Positions 1 to 10,782 are shown, counted from the first letter of the stretch. The stretch: 64,000 nt of DNA from Tranzscheliella williamsii (GCA_023212725.1 JALBYF010000019.1:62001-126000); one strand, 5' to 3'. The notes: generated by a model not told the origin, from the sequence alone. Program-made: numbers and translations.

Positions 1-1465
1 ACGTCGGTCGTATGGCTCGGGAGAGCTGCAGGAATCTCTTCTGTCCATCGAGAATCCCCGAATCCAAAGTGTCGTGTCGAAGATGCTCAGGGTCTGTTGC
101 ATCGGGTGGTATCTGAGAGAAAGCAGCAACATCGAGACCTGACCAGACAAAAACATTGCCTGTTGTCGTTCCGGCAGCTATGACGCCATTTCTGGCGTCG
201 TACGCGAGCGCGCAGACGGGAACGGCTGGTTGCGCATTGCTGTATATGGAGGTTTCTGACGCCATGGCGTTGGAGATCGGAGTGACGGACGACGTCGAGG
301 TTATCCACAGCGGCCACGGCCGTAAAGAACTCCAGAGGCGTACGGTGCCGTCGAAGCCAGCGGTGACGAACGTGGTGGCCAGGTCGCCCAAGTGGGCCAG
401 CGCCTGGCGAAGCCTTTCCGGGCTGCGTCCTGGTCCGTGAGCGCCGCCACTATCGCTTGACACAGGGATGGCAATCACGCTGACAGGACCGGCGTGGCAG
501 GCTCGGGGAGAGAAGCGAACGCTCTTGATGGCGCCTCTCGGATTGATGCCCTGACGCGACATGCTGGTCATGCCAACCTCGCCCGATCGGAAGCCCCAAT
601 AGATATCCGAGGCATCGGCGCTGGTATTGAGCGCCGTCACGTTGGGGCTAAATTCGACGTTGGGATTTCCATTGCCGGCACCGTTTGCAGTGCCTTCTGC
701 GTCGAGATACCCTTTAACGACCTTGCCGGTCCAAGGGTTGGAGCGGGAGGCGACACCGTACGTGTCGGTCGCAGAGATGAGGAAGTTGTGCTGTTTTGAT
801 AGGGCAATCTTCTTGATCAGATCAACTCTGGGTGTGGACAGGACGGTAGGCGTGCGGGACTTTCGCCACCTTCGCAAAAGGGTGACTCTCTGCTGGAACT
901 CTTGCCGCCAAGAGCTGGCGACCAGTCTTCTGAGCGCGGGCGTTGCTGAAGATTCGAGAGAGGTAAGTCGATGAGCTTGTGCTGCTTCCAAGCTAAAGTA
1001 GGTAGCGAAGGCGGAGCGCCATGTCGCATCATCGTGCATGATCGAAGCCCATGTGCGACACACAGCGGCCGCGGCGGAAAGTGAACCGGGGTCCAGAAAG
1101 GAAAATATCCGCATCCACAGTTCGGGGGCGAGCTCTGGCCGTTGCTTGGTCGGACCGATTTCGAGAGGTTGGTCATCTCCTTTGCCAATAGTGCAGTCTG
1201 TTTGCGGATCAATTACGCGCACAATGGCCGAGGTTTCGGCGGCATGTGGGCTGCCGGTAACGCGTCGAGCCGCACCATGGACGGAGTCGCGGGCAGGGAG
1301 CGCCTCGGCAGGGCTTTCTGCATCCTCACTCCCTCCGGGGCGGCCGTGGTGACCAAGGAGATCGTGTGAGCCGGAGTCATACTGGGCAGAGGCTGACGTG
1401 TCGAGAATTTGACGTGGTGTGATATTGTGTTGTGCTGGAGATTGCGTCGACAGGTCGAGTGACAT
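1..1465 (-). CDS. F-box and WD40-repeat protein, 3' end beyond the window
   Basis: This frame is open on the minus strand from an ATG at 1465-1463 to the window edge (about 488 residues), so the C terminus is missing. After about 110 polar residues there is an F-box beginning LAPELWMRIFSFLDPGSLS (about residue 119) and continuing VCRTWASIMHDDATW. WD40-type blades follow, with recognisable ends such as GFDGTVRLW and GTTTGNVFVW. By family knowledge, F-box/WD40 proteins are substrate receptors of SCF ubiquitin ligases: the F-box binds Skp1 and the propeller binds the substrate. The overall layout resembles the fungal Pof10 group, but the orthology is inferred. An in-frame stop lies upstream (around 1601) with no other ATG between, which supports the chosen start. 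No intron is needed. The gene is divergent from eL28. The substrate is unknown. Confidence 0.8.
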   Translation of the reverse strand, partial: MSLDLSTQSPAQHNITPRQILDTSASAQYDSGSHDLLGHHGRPGGSEDAESPAEALPARDSVHGAARRVTGSPHAAETSAIVRVIDPQTDCTIGKGDDQPLEIGPTKQRPELAPELWMRIFSFLDPGSLSAAAAVCRTWASIMHDDATWRSAFATYFSLEAAQAHRLTSLESSATPALRRLVASSWRQEFQQRVTLLRRWRKSRTPTVLSTPRVDLIKKIALSKQHNFLISATDTYGVASRSNPWTGKVVKGYLDAEGTANGAGNGNPNVEFSPNVTALNTSADASDIYWGFRSGEVGMTSMSRQGINPRGAIKSVRFSPRACHAGPVSVIAIPVSSDSGGAHGPGRSPERLRQALAHLGDLATTFVTAGFDGTVRLWSSLRPWPLWITSTSSVTPISNAMASETSIYSNAQPAVPVCALAYDARNGVIAAGTTTGNVFVWSGLDVAAFSQIPPDATDPEHLRHDTLDSGILDGQKRFLQLSRAIRPT

Positions 1466-2507
1466 AAAATGATGGGTTGGGAGACGGGTGTGGGTGTTCG
1501 TATAGGGTGACCTCCTCGGAAACTGGTCACGAGGCACAACAAAGCTGATTGGCTTGCTGTGATGGGCTGGAAGAGGGAAAGCGACGCTGAGAGTCTATCC
1601 TCAGACGCGGTGATGCTGTGGTCGTTTAAGGAGTGTATTTCAGACAGACTTTTGTCTGGTCTGTCCGCTGTATGGAACGACAAGTTCCCTGACGGTATGG
1701 ATGGTTTGGCGAAGAGGTGGTGGATGAGAGGAGACGCTGTTGGCTAGCGGTCATGTCGCGTCAGCTGCTGAGTCGGGCCAACGAAGGTGCGGTGGACGTG
1801 CATAACATGGCATTCGATACGGACGCGAACGGACAACACACTCCACTCACTCGGGCGAATGTGGATGCAGGTAGAGATAGATGCATACAACTTAACAGTC
1901 GCGCTCCCACAGCCAACTGCCATGTTCAAGCATGTGAGTCTGTAGAGCGCTCGACAACGCAGCTCACGTAATTCAAGTCCAGAATATGGGCAAGCAGACA
2001 AGTACAGGACAAGTATTGTCGTCAAAATTGGGGCTGAAGAATTGACATGTAAATCCGACGCTGCACTGTGCCATATTGAAGTGGTTTATGACCGCAGATG
2101 ATCGAAAGGCGTCAAGCCGATACGTGCAACAGAGAGCGGCAACGGTATGAGACTGCAGGTAGAGGCACTTGTGAAATGATGTGTTGGTAACGGTCTGATA
2201 GGTTGTGACCGGCCCGATAGCGATCTGAGGGGGGGAAGGCGAGAGTGTTAGATTAGGCATTGTTCAGCTCGGCCGAAGTCACGCGTCCGGAGTTCGCCCT
2301 CAGCATGCAGGACGGTTCCGAGCGTGATTGAGTTGGCGGGCTGCGTCTGGAAGGAATCACTTCTGGCTGTCGGCGAGGTGAGAGAAGCGGCTCGGGCGGT
2401 AGTCATAGTCCACACGGGCGCGCTCAAGCCCACTCCACACCGGCGCCACTCGCTCTCAAACACCATCGTATCTATACCTCGGCAGCAGACGACTTCGAAC
2501 CGACACA
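1466..2507. other. Divergent promoter region between the F-box/WD40 gene and eL28
   Basis: About 1.04 kb with no frame that looks coding by composition or resemblance. It must hold the promoters of both flanking genes. A short run of G lies near 2229-2237. No TATA box or named operator could be assigned with confidence. Confidence 0.4.
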
Positions 2508-3905
2508 ATGGCTTCGCAGGATCTTCAGTGGCTTCTCGTCCGAAAGGACTCCAGCTTCATCGTCAAGCAGAAGGGTCTTGGCCGGATCTTCTCGCGAGAG
2601 CCCGCCAACCTGACCCAGCTCCACAGCTACAAGGTAAGATCTGCAACACTCCCGTCTTGATTGCCACCCAGCTCTGTCCGGGCTACGACTTTGGCCCTTG
2701 CGAAAGGCGCCAGTGTATGACACGGGCGGGCACAGATGGACGGCACCAGCGCGCGGTCACGTGGGACGCCGGCGTACGTGGTGGTTTTGTTGGCACGCCG
2801 GCGTACGTGGTGGAGTAGTTGGCACGCCGCCCGGCGACGTCAGCAAAAGAGGTCCTCAGCTTGGCAAGCGGTGGATCGAGGCCCATGTCATCAGCTTCCG
2901 AGCCGCCAGTCTGCAGAGTCACACAGCTAACACAGATCTGAACGTTGCTACTGGCTGTTTTTCGCACGACAGTACTCGGGCCTTGTCAACAACAAGTCTG
3001 TCGGTATTGAGGCTGCTCCCGCTGGCAAGGGCATCGTTCTTACCACCAAGAACTCCAAGAAGTCTGCCCAGTCCATCAAGGGTGTCAGGAACGCCCACAC
3101 CATCAAGAAGGGTGGCTCTCGCCGAGCTGCCGGTGTCGTTTCCAACGTCGTCGCCAAGAAGAACTACCGATCCGACCTGACCCACGGTAAGTACTTACGA
3201 CTCGGCGCAAGCACAGCCCCCGAGACCGTCGTAGCAGGATAGAAATGGAGGAAGGAGGCACAGGCCCGGGCCGACAGTTGCGCGGGGAGAGGGGACGCGG
3301 CAAGGAGAGGCGCGCAAAAAGTGCACTTTGCGTCGGATCTGGTCTGGAGGAGGCATTGCAGGTCGAAGAGGTCGCGTATTCAGAGCACCAACATGCTGCA
3401 TTGCTCTAGAGCCCACCGGAAACTATACCCTGAAGGTCTGGGTGTAAAAGCGATGCCAAATCAGATCACTCGCCGGGTGGGCCCTTGTGGCCCCGTGTGC
3501 ATGCCAGCTCATCGAGGCTGCCACTCACAGCGTCGCCCCTCGAGGCGGCGACCCGGCGTACATCCTTCCCTCCCCGCTTTGTCGATCCGAAGGTTCATTT
3601 GGCCTCAAAGACCAGCGCGGCGCTGCTGGCATCTCAGTCTCGGCGGAACCGTAGGCGCGTGAGGTGGATTGAGCGGCTGATGTACGGTGGTGCTGTGCTT
3701 GCGAGCGACACGATGGGAACTCTGGCCACCAGTACTGACCAACATGCTCTCCTCTCCGTTTGCCACGCCCTTGCGCGTCGTAGCTGCCGTTGTCCGAGCC
3801 TCCGCTCTGCTCCGATCCCAGCGAGGCCGAAAGGCCCCCCCGGCCCGAAAGACCCGAGGTACCGGCCCGCGCAAGGTCGTCCTCGTCTCCGAGCCCACCG
3901 CCTAA
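2508..3905 (+). CDS. eL28: 60S ribosomal protein eL28 (L28e), three exons
   Basis: Three exons (2508-2633, 2973-3186, 3784-3905) join in frame to give 153 residues. The start reads MASQDLQWLLVRKDSSF and is followed by LTQLHSYKYSGLVNNKSVGI, the typical eL28 N-terminal half. The last exon encodes AAVVRASALLRSQRGRK, a basic C-terminal tail typical of the family. Both donors are GTAAG, and the acceptors are CAG (2970-2972) and TAG (3781-3783). The protein is a structural component of the large ribosomal subunit. The introns are long for this genome (339 and 597 nt), and the first carries a 29 bp tandem repeat. Ten of 14 arginines use CGA, a bias shared with SAM synthetase and probably linked to high expression. 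The last acceptor was chosen because it restores the conserved SDLTHAAVVRAS stretch; a CAG further upstream would also be in frame. Confidence 0.92.
2764..2832 (+). repeat. 29 bp tandem repeat inside intron 1 of eL28
   Basis: The 19-mer ACGCCGGCGTACGTGGTGG occurs exactly at 2766-2784 and again at 2795-2813. A third partial copy (ACGCCG) begins at 2824, so the period is 29 bp. The core contains the palindrome GCCGGC and the palindrome CGTACG. It lies in the first intron of eL28. Confidence 0.85.
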
Positions 3906-4257
3906 ACTACTGACTACAGCGGCCTGGACGCGTGATCAATGCAGCTCTATTCCTACATCTATACCTAGACGTATACCACAGCGGACTGCGAGTCGGCTTG
4001 GCCTGTGTGCACCTCGATGGATATGCGCAGACAAGTGCGGTCCATCCCACCCCACTTGAGGGCGATGGCCAGTGTGCAGTGGCCGTGTCGGCCGAGAACG
4101 CAGTAAGGACGGTTAAGGGACGAGGGGTAGCTCTGCGCGTGCTTGGCTGGTTTTTGTATGTGTCGCTGGCGCGGTGAATAGATGGATGGCTTTTCAGGCG
4201 GATGCGACGCGCGCTTGGTCAAGCAGGTGCGGACCCGCGCAATCGGTGCCGCTACAA

Positions 4258-4306
4258 CACTCACACTACAACACTACGACACGGCACTACGACACTACGA
4301 CACTAC
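4258..4306 (+). repeat. CACTACGA short tandem repeat
   Basis: A degenerate array made of CACTACGA/ACACTACAA-type 8-9 bp units. The last three copies, CACTACGA CACTACGA and CACTACGG, are nearly perfect. It lies in the long gap between eL28 and the hydrophobin gene. Confidence 0.6.
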
Positions 4307-6423
4307 GGCCCTCGCTTGCTGGCCGTCATTGTGATGGTTGTGGCCGAGTCAGTGTCAGCCTTGACCAGGCACAGGGGTTGGCTGCTGGCTCGGGTCTCTT
4401 GCTGTGTCGCTGAACCCTCCGCCACCGACTCTGTTTCATGCGGCGAAGTGGCTCTCGGCGGCACAGCGTTGCGAGTCCCGATCACCGTGTGCGTGTGACG
4501 GTGGACGTGAGTGAGACCGCGGTGGGTATGTTGCGCGGATGGGTCGGCTTGGCAGCGGGAGCCACGCGCGGGCGATCTGTAATCCACCTTGGCTGGCCTC
4601 CCTTCCGCCCTGCAGTGCAGATACAACACGCAACCTGCAAGATCCACCGCAGCCGTTCCGAGTCGGCCGTGTGGGGTCACATTCCAATGTAGACGCAGCT
4701 GTCGCTGTCCATCACAAGTGAGTGCATTGGGTATCGAATTTCTGGTTGCAATGAATCTGACCTGGCCGAGGCAGGAATCCAGCGCGCGGACGTGCAGATC
4801 TTGACGGTTGGACATCCAAAGAAGCATGTCACATTCCTCTGCGCTGCCGCCCGCTGCAGATCTGGCGGCAATGCGGAAAAGCGAGAAGTCGACGTTTATG
4901 CAAGCAATCGTCTGCGCGGCATGGGGAAATGCCGCCCTCTTCTCCATGCCACGCGCGTCATTCTCGGCCGCCTGCCTCTCTGCAGCAACTTTGCCTTCGA
5001 GCACCGCGACCAGCATCGCACTCCGTATACGATTCGGTGTGGAGTCACAGAGCCCAGGCAAGGACGGCGGAAACTGGTCAAGGCCTTGTGCAAGCAGGCT
5101 GCTCTTTTACATGGTTCCCCCTGCCGTTGTCGCAAAAAGGTAACAAGCCTTCACGATGGCAGCTGAGATAGTACGGATGCGGACAGGTAAGGTCAGCAAG
5201 CGTTGACCGGCCGGGCGGAGGCTTCCAGAGACCAGGCGGCATCTACCGAGTCAGGACCAAGACGCCTGTTGATCTCGCTGCGAGTGAGACGGATCTGACC
5301 TAAGACGGTTCGCGCCAGATCTGCCCCATGAAGGCATGAATGATCCCACGAGCCAGTGTTCCGCCGAGACGAGGCGGCCCCCAACTGCTTTCGGGCTGCC
5401 ATTCGCGTTGTTGGGGCTGCCACTGTGCTGCGGTTGCAAAGTGCTTGGCGCACCTTCGCTCTTCCCGTCTGGTCGCGCCGCGCCAATGTCAGCTTATACC
5501 GAGCTACTAGCAGCGAAGCCCGCCACCACGTTCGCTCTGCTAGTAGACTCTGAACGATGCACCGCATGGGGTTGCCAACCCGGTCGCTGAGATCGCCGTC
5601 TCTCGATCTGAGCTGTCGCGTCCCTAGGCATTCCAAATTAAACTCCAGCCGCAAAACAATCCTCCCACAACTGCTACCAGTCGCCTTGGCGTCGTGCAGC
5701 ACCACCGATGACCGCCTGCAGGCGATGACCAGAACCAAAGAGGCAGCCGAGGGACTGCGATCTGCCATGCCAGGCTGAGCAAGGCCCAGTATCGGCAGTG
5801 AAAGTTTTACCTTTTCCTTCTTTCGCATTTGGAGACGGAGCGTTATGCATGTGCGCTTGTCCTTTTTTCGTTCCAAGATGGTTCACCTGGACCGTCGGGT
5901 GGTGTATGTGCTATCCGTCTGACTGCGTCTCGACCCGCATGAGTAAGGCTTTGGTCCACCTGCCCCGCCTTGTCCATCTTTGCCAAGAATTCTCCCGCGG
6001 CTCTGTTTCGTGTCTGCAGCTCATCGCCTGCCTACATGCGGACAAGTTTCTGGCCCGCACACCCTGGCGGTTCCGAGCGCTGCTCTGCAGGTCTCTATCC
6101 CCTGATATCCCAATGCGATGGGCTGCATCATCTTGGAAAGTCTCGGTCTCGGAGCTCGCTTGCTGGCTGGCCCAACTTCCATGCTCTTGTCGCTCGCGGT
6201 CAGTTTGCACCAGAGGTGCAGTGCCTCTGTCGCCCACATTTGCCGCGCCCGTGGCAGATGCAGGAGTCGGCTTGTTTTCTAAGCTCTTCCCCTGCTGCAG
6301 AGATCGACCAAAGTAGCCTTCCTTCTCCTGCCGATCTGGCCCAGGAAGCTGGATCGCCCTCCGTGCTGCTATGCGGCTGCCTTAGCAGTCCCCCCATGGC
6401 GACGCTGCATTCCCCTCGGAAGC

Positions 6424-6430
6424 TATAAAG
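6424..6430 (+). promoter_or_regulatory. TATA box of the hydrophobin gene
   Basis: TATAAAG lies 132 bases before the ATG and is followed by a long CT-rich tract (about 6450-6535). This is the usual fungal core-promoter and 5' leader arrangement for a strongly expressed gene. The assignment is by position and motif only. Confidence 0.55.
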
Positions 6431-6561
6431 AACGGCGGGAATGGCACCATCTCCTTTCCCTTCTCATCATCCACTCTCACACTCCACTCCTCTCCTATCC
6501 TCTTCTTCCTTCCCATCCCCTTCCCTCTTTCAGCTCTTCCGCTTCCATACCTATCATCAAA

Positions 6562-7002
6562 ATGCAGTTCAAGACCCTCTTCGTCGCTGTTGCCGCCTTT
6601 GCCGCGCTGGCTTCCGCCGTCCCCACTGGCTCTTCCGAGAAGAACGGCAACGGGCAATGCTCGACTGGTACCGCTCAGTGCTGTTCGCAGGTTGTAAGTA
6701 GCTAGAAGCGACGTCCGGTTCTCGTTTCTCGTCTGCGGTATCTGACCCTCTCTGTCTGCACTTGCCTTGGTATCGAGCAGAAGCACGGCAAGGATGCCGA
6801 CGACGCGCTTGCCGGGCTTGGTCTTGCCTTCAACAGCCTGATCAGCGGCGCTATCGGCCTCGACTGCCAGCAGATCCCCGTCGGTGTTATCGCGGTCCCC
6901 GTTGCGGTCCAGAACATCTGCAAGAACACCGCCGTCTGCTGTGAGGGCTCGGCCAACAACGGGCTCATCCAGACCTCGTGCACTCCCATCTCGATCAACT
7001 AA
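6562..7002 (+). CDS. Class I hydrophobin, secreted, two exons
   Basis: Exons 6562-6693 and 6781-7002 (87 nt intron, GTAAGT to CAG) encode 117 residues. Residues 1-19 form a signal peptide (MQFKTLFVAVAAFAALASA). Eight cysteines follow the hydrophobin order C33-X6-C40C41-X31-C73-X17-C91-X5-C97C98-X12-C111, which gives the two CC pairs and class I spacing. By family knowledge these proteins are secreted, held by four disulfides, and assemble at air-water interfaces to coat aerial hyphae and spores. The core promoter has a TATA box and CT-rich leader. The mature protein contains no arginine. Size and layout are like the Ustilago Hum2-type hydrophobins, but I do not assign orthology. It stands alone, with no second hydrophobin nearby. 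Confidence 0.93.
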
Positions 7003-7695
7003 GCGCTCTCCTGCCCGTGGTCGTCGCTTCTATCGGGCGGGCCCTGCGCGCCATGCCTTTGTAGTCGCATCGGACAATCTCTTGTTCTCGTGCTAGTCCT
7101 TCGTCGCTTCTAATCCATATGTTCTGCTCGCACTTCCTAATTACACCATCCCCATCGATCCACTGCATGGCAAATCCTTCGCATTCTGCCCCATCCTTTT
7201 TGCCTGCCTGAGCGAGCGAATCTTGTGAGCCGTGTAAGCGGCCTTCTGCGTGCCCTTTTTTAGCACTCTTTCCAAGCTCTGCCGCGATCACGTTGCAAAC
7301 GCCGTTCTCGAGCGACGGCAAGGGGGTCCAGAGCATGGCATGGCGAGGGAATGGCTTCCCGTTGCGGAGCTTGCTCGTCATACGACACGAGAGCGGGACG
7401 ACATGCGTCTCGAGATATGGAATGGGGCGCGCTGCGGATTGTGGAGAGCGTTGGCGCCTCGCTGCGCTGTCAAGCAGCGCCGAGGCCCACTCGAGTGAAG
7501 TTTTGCCCAACTGTTAGACCGTATTCGTTGGACTTGCCTCTTTACGTACGGATGAAGATGCTATCACGTGCAGGACGGCGGATACGAAGATCGCTCTGCC
7601 AGCCGTGATTGTCCCCACCCGCCCACCGTTGATACAGCTTCTGCCGCTCGCCATCGCCATCGCGTTCGCTGGCACGTACTCGACACAGCTCCAAG
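7003..7695. other. Hydrophobin 3' region and promoter of the Mic26/27-like gene
   Basis: About 690 bases. A 171-codon minus-strand frame (6995-7510) resembles nothing I recognise and is not called. The stretch contains ATCACGTG at 7563-7570, about 130 bases before the next ATG. Confidence 0.4.
7563..7570 (+). promoter_or_regulatory. ATCACGTG (E-box / CDEI-like) site
   Basis: The octamer ATCACGTG fits the RTCACRTG site bound by Cbf1-type bHLH factors in fungi. It lies 126 bases before the Mic26/27-like start codon. The same octamer occurs before three other genes in this window. Binding is inferred from the motif alone. Confidence 0.4.
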
Positions 7696-8643
7696 ATGAT
7701 TGATTCTTCTGTAAGTCGTCCTGCCGGGCCACTCGGCCAGGCTCTTGTGGTTGCTGCTTTGCCCGACGAGAGCTGACCGTATCGCCTGTGTCTTGCCAAT
7801 GTGCTGTTGCATCTTGCAGGCACGAACCGTGTCTGCCAAGATTGTCGGCGGATTGGCGGCCGCGGCTGCTGTCGCTGGCACGTCGTCCATCGTGCTCTCC
7901 CCGGCCGTACACAACGACGAGCAGGCGTCTCGACCCGCATCCAAGGTGGGTATGCCACTCCGCAAGGCCATCGTTCGCGCTGCTCTACTGACCCATGATG
8001 TGTGCGTTGATCGTTGTTTTGCGATGCACAGCTTTCGATCTATCCGACGCCGGATCCAAAGGTGGAAGTGGTGCCGGTGCAGACGGAGCTGGAGCGGCAG
8101 ATCGGGTCTGCGCGGCGGTCGGTGTCGTCGCTGACGGGCGGGACGACAGCGTCGGTGCGTGGGGCGGTGGACCGGTGGATCTCGGTGGAAAAGTCGCTCG
8201 AGGGCGAGGTGAAGGCGCTGATTCCCCCGCAGGAGCCGCTGACGCCAGGACTGCTGTATGTCGGGGTGGCGACGCTGGCGGGGAGTATCTTTACGCGCTA
8301 CCGCGCGTTTCCGGTCCGGCTGCTCACGCCGCCGCTCGCGCTCGTCGCCAGCATGCACGTCTTCAATCCGGCCCTGGCGCACAACCTCGGCGCGTACTAC
8401 GCCGACATCGAGCACCGCTACACCCCCGCCCTCGCCCGCCACCGCTCCGCCCTCGTCGACCACGCTCGCCACTACCTCGCCGCAACTTCCTCCAACCTCG
8501 CCCAGCTCAAACAGACCACAGAGGCCTCCGTCCGCTCCGGCGTCTCCTCCGTCGAACACCAGACCGGCCTCCGCCTCTCGGACGTCGTTGCCAGCAAGAA
8601 CCAAGCCAAGGACGCCCTCCAGGACCAGATCAAGGCGGTATAA
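7696..8643 (+). CDS. MICOS complex subunit Mic26/Mic27-like (apolipoprotein O family), three exons
   Basis: Exons 7696-7710, 7820-7945 and 8032-8643 join in phase 0 to give 250 residues. The N-terminal part has a hydrophobic alanine-rich segment (KIVGGLAAAAAVAGTS). The main exon carries the family core: YPTPDP, a helical stretch (LERQIGSARRSVSSL), then a hydrophobic region PLTPGLLYVGVATLAGSIFTR and a second one around PVRLLTPPLALVASMHVFNP, with a C-terminal coiled-coil-like tail. By family knowledge, Mic26/27 are inner mitochondrial membrane proteins that shape cristae junctions with Mic10. The first exon is only five codons (MIDSS), supported by a good GTAAGT donor and by continuity of the frame. 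Paralogue identity (26 or 27) is not resolved. Confidence 0.75.
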
Positions 8644-8689
8644 TCCCGCCCTGCCGCCCCGCGCCGTGGCGTCTCACTAGTCCCGCTCG

Positions 8690-8690
<1 letters not shown>

Positions 8691-8744
<54 letters not shown>
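8691..8744 (+). repeat. (CACG)13 tetranucleotide microsatellite
   Basis: About 13.5 perfect copies of CACG between the stop codons of two convergent genes, 47 bases after the Mic26/27-like stop. It is probably within overlapping 3' untranslated regions. Perfect purity suggests recent slippage. Confidence 0.95.
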
Positions 8745-8814
8745 TGAAATGTAGACTCGTCCATGCCTGGCTGGTATATGCATGTGCGGGGGCAAGAAAT
8801 AAGTACGGACGGTG

Positions 8815-10130
8815 CTAGGGATGAGAAGGGGTTGCGGCGAGCTGGAGGGTGAGGGCGCGGATGATGGCGTCGCGCGAGGCGACGAGTTCGGCGAGCGCGG
8901 CGAGCTGGAGGCGGAGGAGGTGGTTTTCTTCGGTGAGGTCGGCGAGGGGGTCGTGCGCGGGGGTGCGCGCCGGGGCGAGGCGGCGCCAGAGGGAGGGGGT
9001 GGGGGTGGTTGCAGTGCGGGCGGGAGCGGGCGTGCGCAGCAGCCCCCATAGTCCCGTGCTGCGCGGCTGGTCGTGGGCCCGCGCTGCCGGCACTGTTCGT
9101 GGCGAGTCCCGTGGATCCCTGTGGGCCGCCTCGTCCATGGTGCGCGCCGCCGGCGCCGCCACGCTCCGCTCCGGCGCCGAGAGCCAGCTGCGCAGATTCT
9201 CGTCACAGGCGCTGTCGGGCCCCTGCGGCAGCGGTGGCGATGTATCCCCCATGTCGCCCCCGACCTCCGCCATCAGCCCGCGCACCGAGGCGAACAGCCC
9301 CGCCGCATCCAAATCCGCTTCTCCCCCGAACCGCCTTGCCGCACCGCTCCCCCGCACCGAGTCCCCCTCCTCGCCCTTCCAGGGTCCCGCGCGCTCGCCC
9401 TCCCCCGCGCTCACCGACGTCGCTGCCGTCCCCGGCGACGACCCCTTGGAACTCCCACTCGCGCTACCGCTCCCGCTCAACCCACTCTCCGTGTCGCCGC
9501 TCGCCACCTCTGCGCCGGCCACGAGCGGAGCGTGGCCCAGCGCCGTGTCGATGCCAATGCCGAGACCGAGCCGCGCGAGACCGCGCTCGCTTCCGCCGGC
9601 TGTCTGGGCCCCAGCGTCGATCGTCTGTGCCATGGATGCGGCTGGTGCTTGCGAACCCGCGCGGCTGTCAGGGGCGCTGAAGGGCGGTGGCGCTTTCTTG
9701 GCCACAACGTTGAGCGGCGCCGTGCTGCTCGGCGGCGAGGGGCCGACGCCGGCCGTACCCGCTTGCTCCGCCGGCCAGGCGAGTGGCGCCCTTCGCAAGT
9801 CCAGCTCGCAAAGCGTAGGCGAAGGCACCGACAAGGCCGGCGACGTGCAAGCTGCCGACTTGGTCGCGCCCACCGTGCTCCTTCTCTTCGGCCGTGCAGG
9901 CGCCGCGGTCACGGGAGACGACGCTCCCCCGAGGACCGGCGTCACGACGACAGTGTCGCTCGACAGAGCCATGCCACCTGCTCGGACAGCGTGGGCCGTC
10001 TGCTTGCCGCCAGCGTACGTGCGTAGACCTCAAGCTGGGCCTGAAGGAACGATAGCTCGATCTTGTCGATGTAGCAGCGAGCAATGGCTCCAACTTGGTT
10101 GGAAGACAGGAAGAAGCCGCCGATTGTTTC
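8815..10130 (-). CDS. Unrecognised protein with C-terminal coiled coil; 5' structure uncertain
   Basis: A 385-codon frame (8815-9972, starting MALSSDTVVV) is Ser/Pro/Ala-rich and ends in a leucine-rich heptad stretch, LTEENHLLRLQLAALAELV. Upstream, another frame (10130-10019) encodes the convincing helical stretch NQVGAIARCYIDKIELSF followed by LQAQLEVYAR. The two join in frame if 10018-9978 is a 41 nt intron (GTACGC to GCAG), which would be unusually short. A CAG at 10133-10131 may be the acceptor of an earlier intron, and ATG 10293 is a candidate start further upstream. If none of this is right, the protein simply starts at 9972. I do not recognise the family. The minus strand was preferred over the opposing 442-codon frame because of its coiled coil. 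Confidence 0.5.
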
Positions 10131-10782
10131 CTGACGGGATGCGGACAAGAGCGACGATGGAGAGACGAGGATGGTGAGACAAGCATCAAGTGCGTTCGAA
10201 GCAGCGGCGCTATCCGCGCCTGTGCGAGTAACGAGAACGGGAGCGCCCTGTAACCGCAGCGCTCGCGCTGGCGTCAATCGCTGTGGGACGCATGGCTCTT
10301 CTGCGTGCGCCTACCGAACCGCAAAGCTATCTGCCGGCGCTGCTTCGCACTCCAGCACCATGGCCCATCCTCGAGCCGGGCGGGGACCGGTATATGAATG
10401 CCAGCCAGGCTGCCTTCTCTACTTGGCTGTCAGGGACGCGGCGTGCATGTCGCACCGGGAAATGAACAAACGCTGGCGGCTTAGGGTCGCGGATCACGGA
10501 TCCCGGGTCAAGGGCCGGGTATCCATGCCAGCGGTCACAGCATTTCGCACGAGACAGGCCCGAACTGGACGCCGGATCCCGGAAATGAATCGGGATCGGG
10601 AGGGGTGAAGCTGCGACGCGCGGAGATTTCAAGCCGCTGCGTCATTTGGCCTCTTATCGACCCAACCACCGCGATCCGACGAGAGATGTGGACCGGCGAC
10701 ACTCGTAATCACGTATACGTCGATCTGTTAGCAATTGTTTCCGCAGGCGTAGCCATATCGTGCGACGCTGGGCCGCTGCAAC
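10131..10782. other. Divergent promoter region, possibly containing a first exon
   Basis: This region separates the coiled-coil gene and the SCI1-like gene. It may hold the minus-strand first exon of the former (candidate ATG 10293). Otherwise no coding signal, repeat or known motif was seen. Confidence 0.35.

Larger units (their letters stand above)
3906..6561. other. Long gene-poor stretch upstream of the hydrophobin
   Basis: About 2.65 kb. Open frames of 227 and 252 codons exist on the minus strand (5193-5876 and 4303-5061), but their products are compositionally random and resemble no family I know, so they are not called. The stretch contains the ACTACGAC minisatellite near 4260-4306. 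The last 140 bases, with a TATA box and a pyrimidine-rich leader, look like a core promoter. A long regulatory region or an untranslated RNA is possible but cannot be shown. Confidence 0.45.

Noticed and set aside
4303..5061. A 252-codon minus-strand frame (and 5193-5876, 227 codons)
   Set aside because: Composition is random, no domain or family resemblance is seen, and the start context is poor. They are probably chance frames in GC-rich DNA.
8849..10177. A 442-codon plus-strand frame
   Set aside because: It is antisense to the minus-strand coiled-coil gene, Arg/Ser-rich without recognisable order, and looks like a high-GC shadow.
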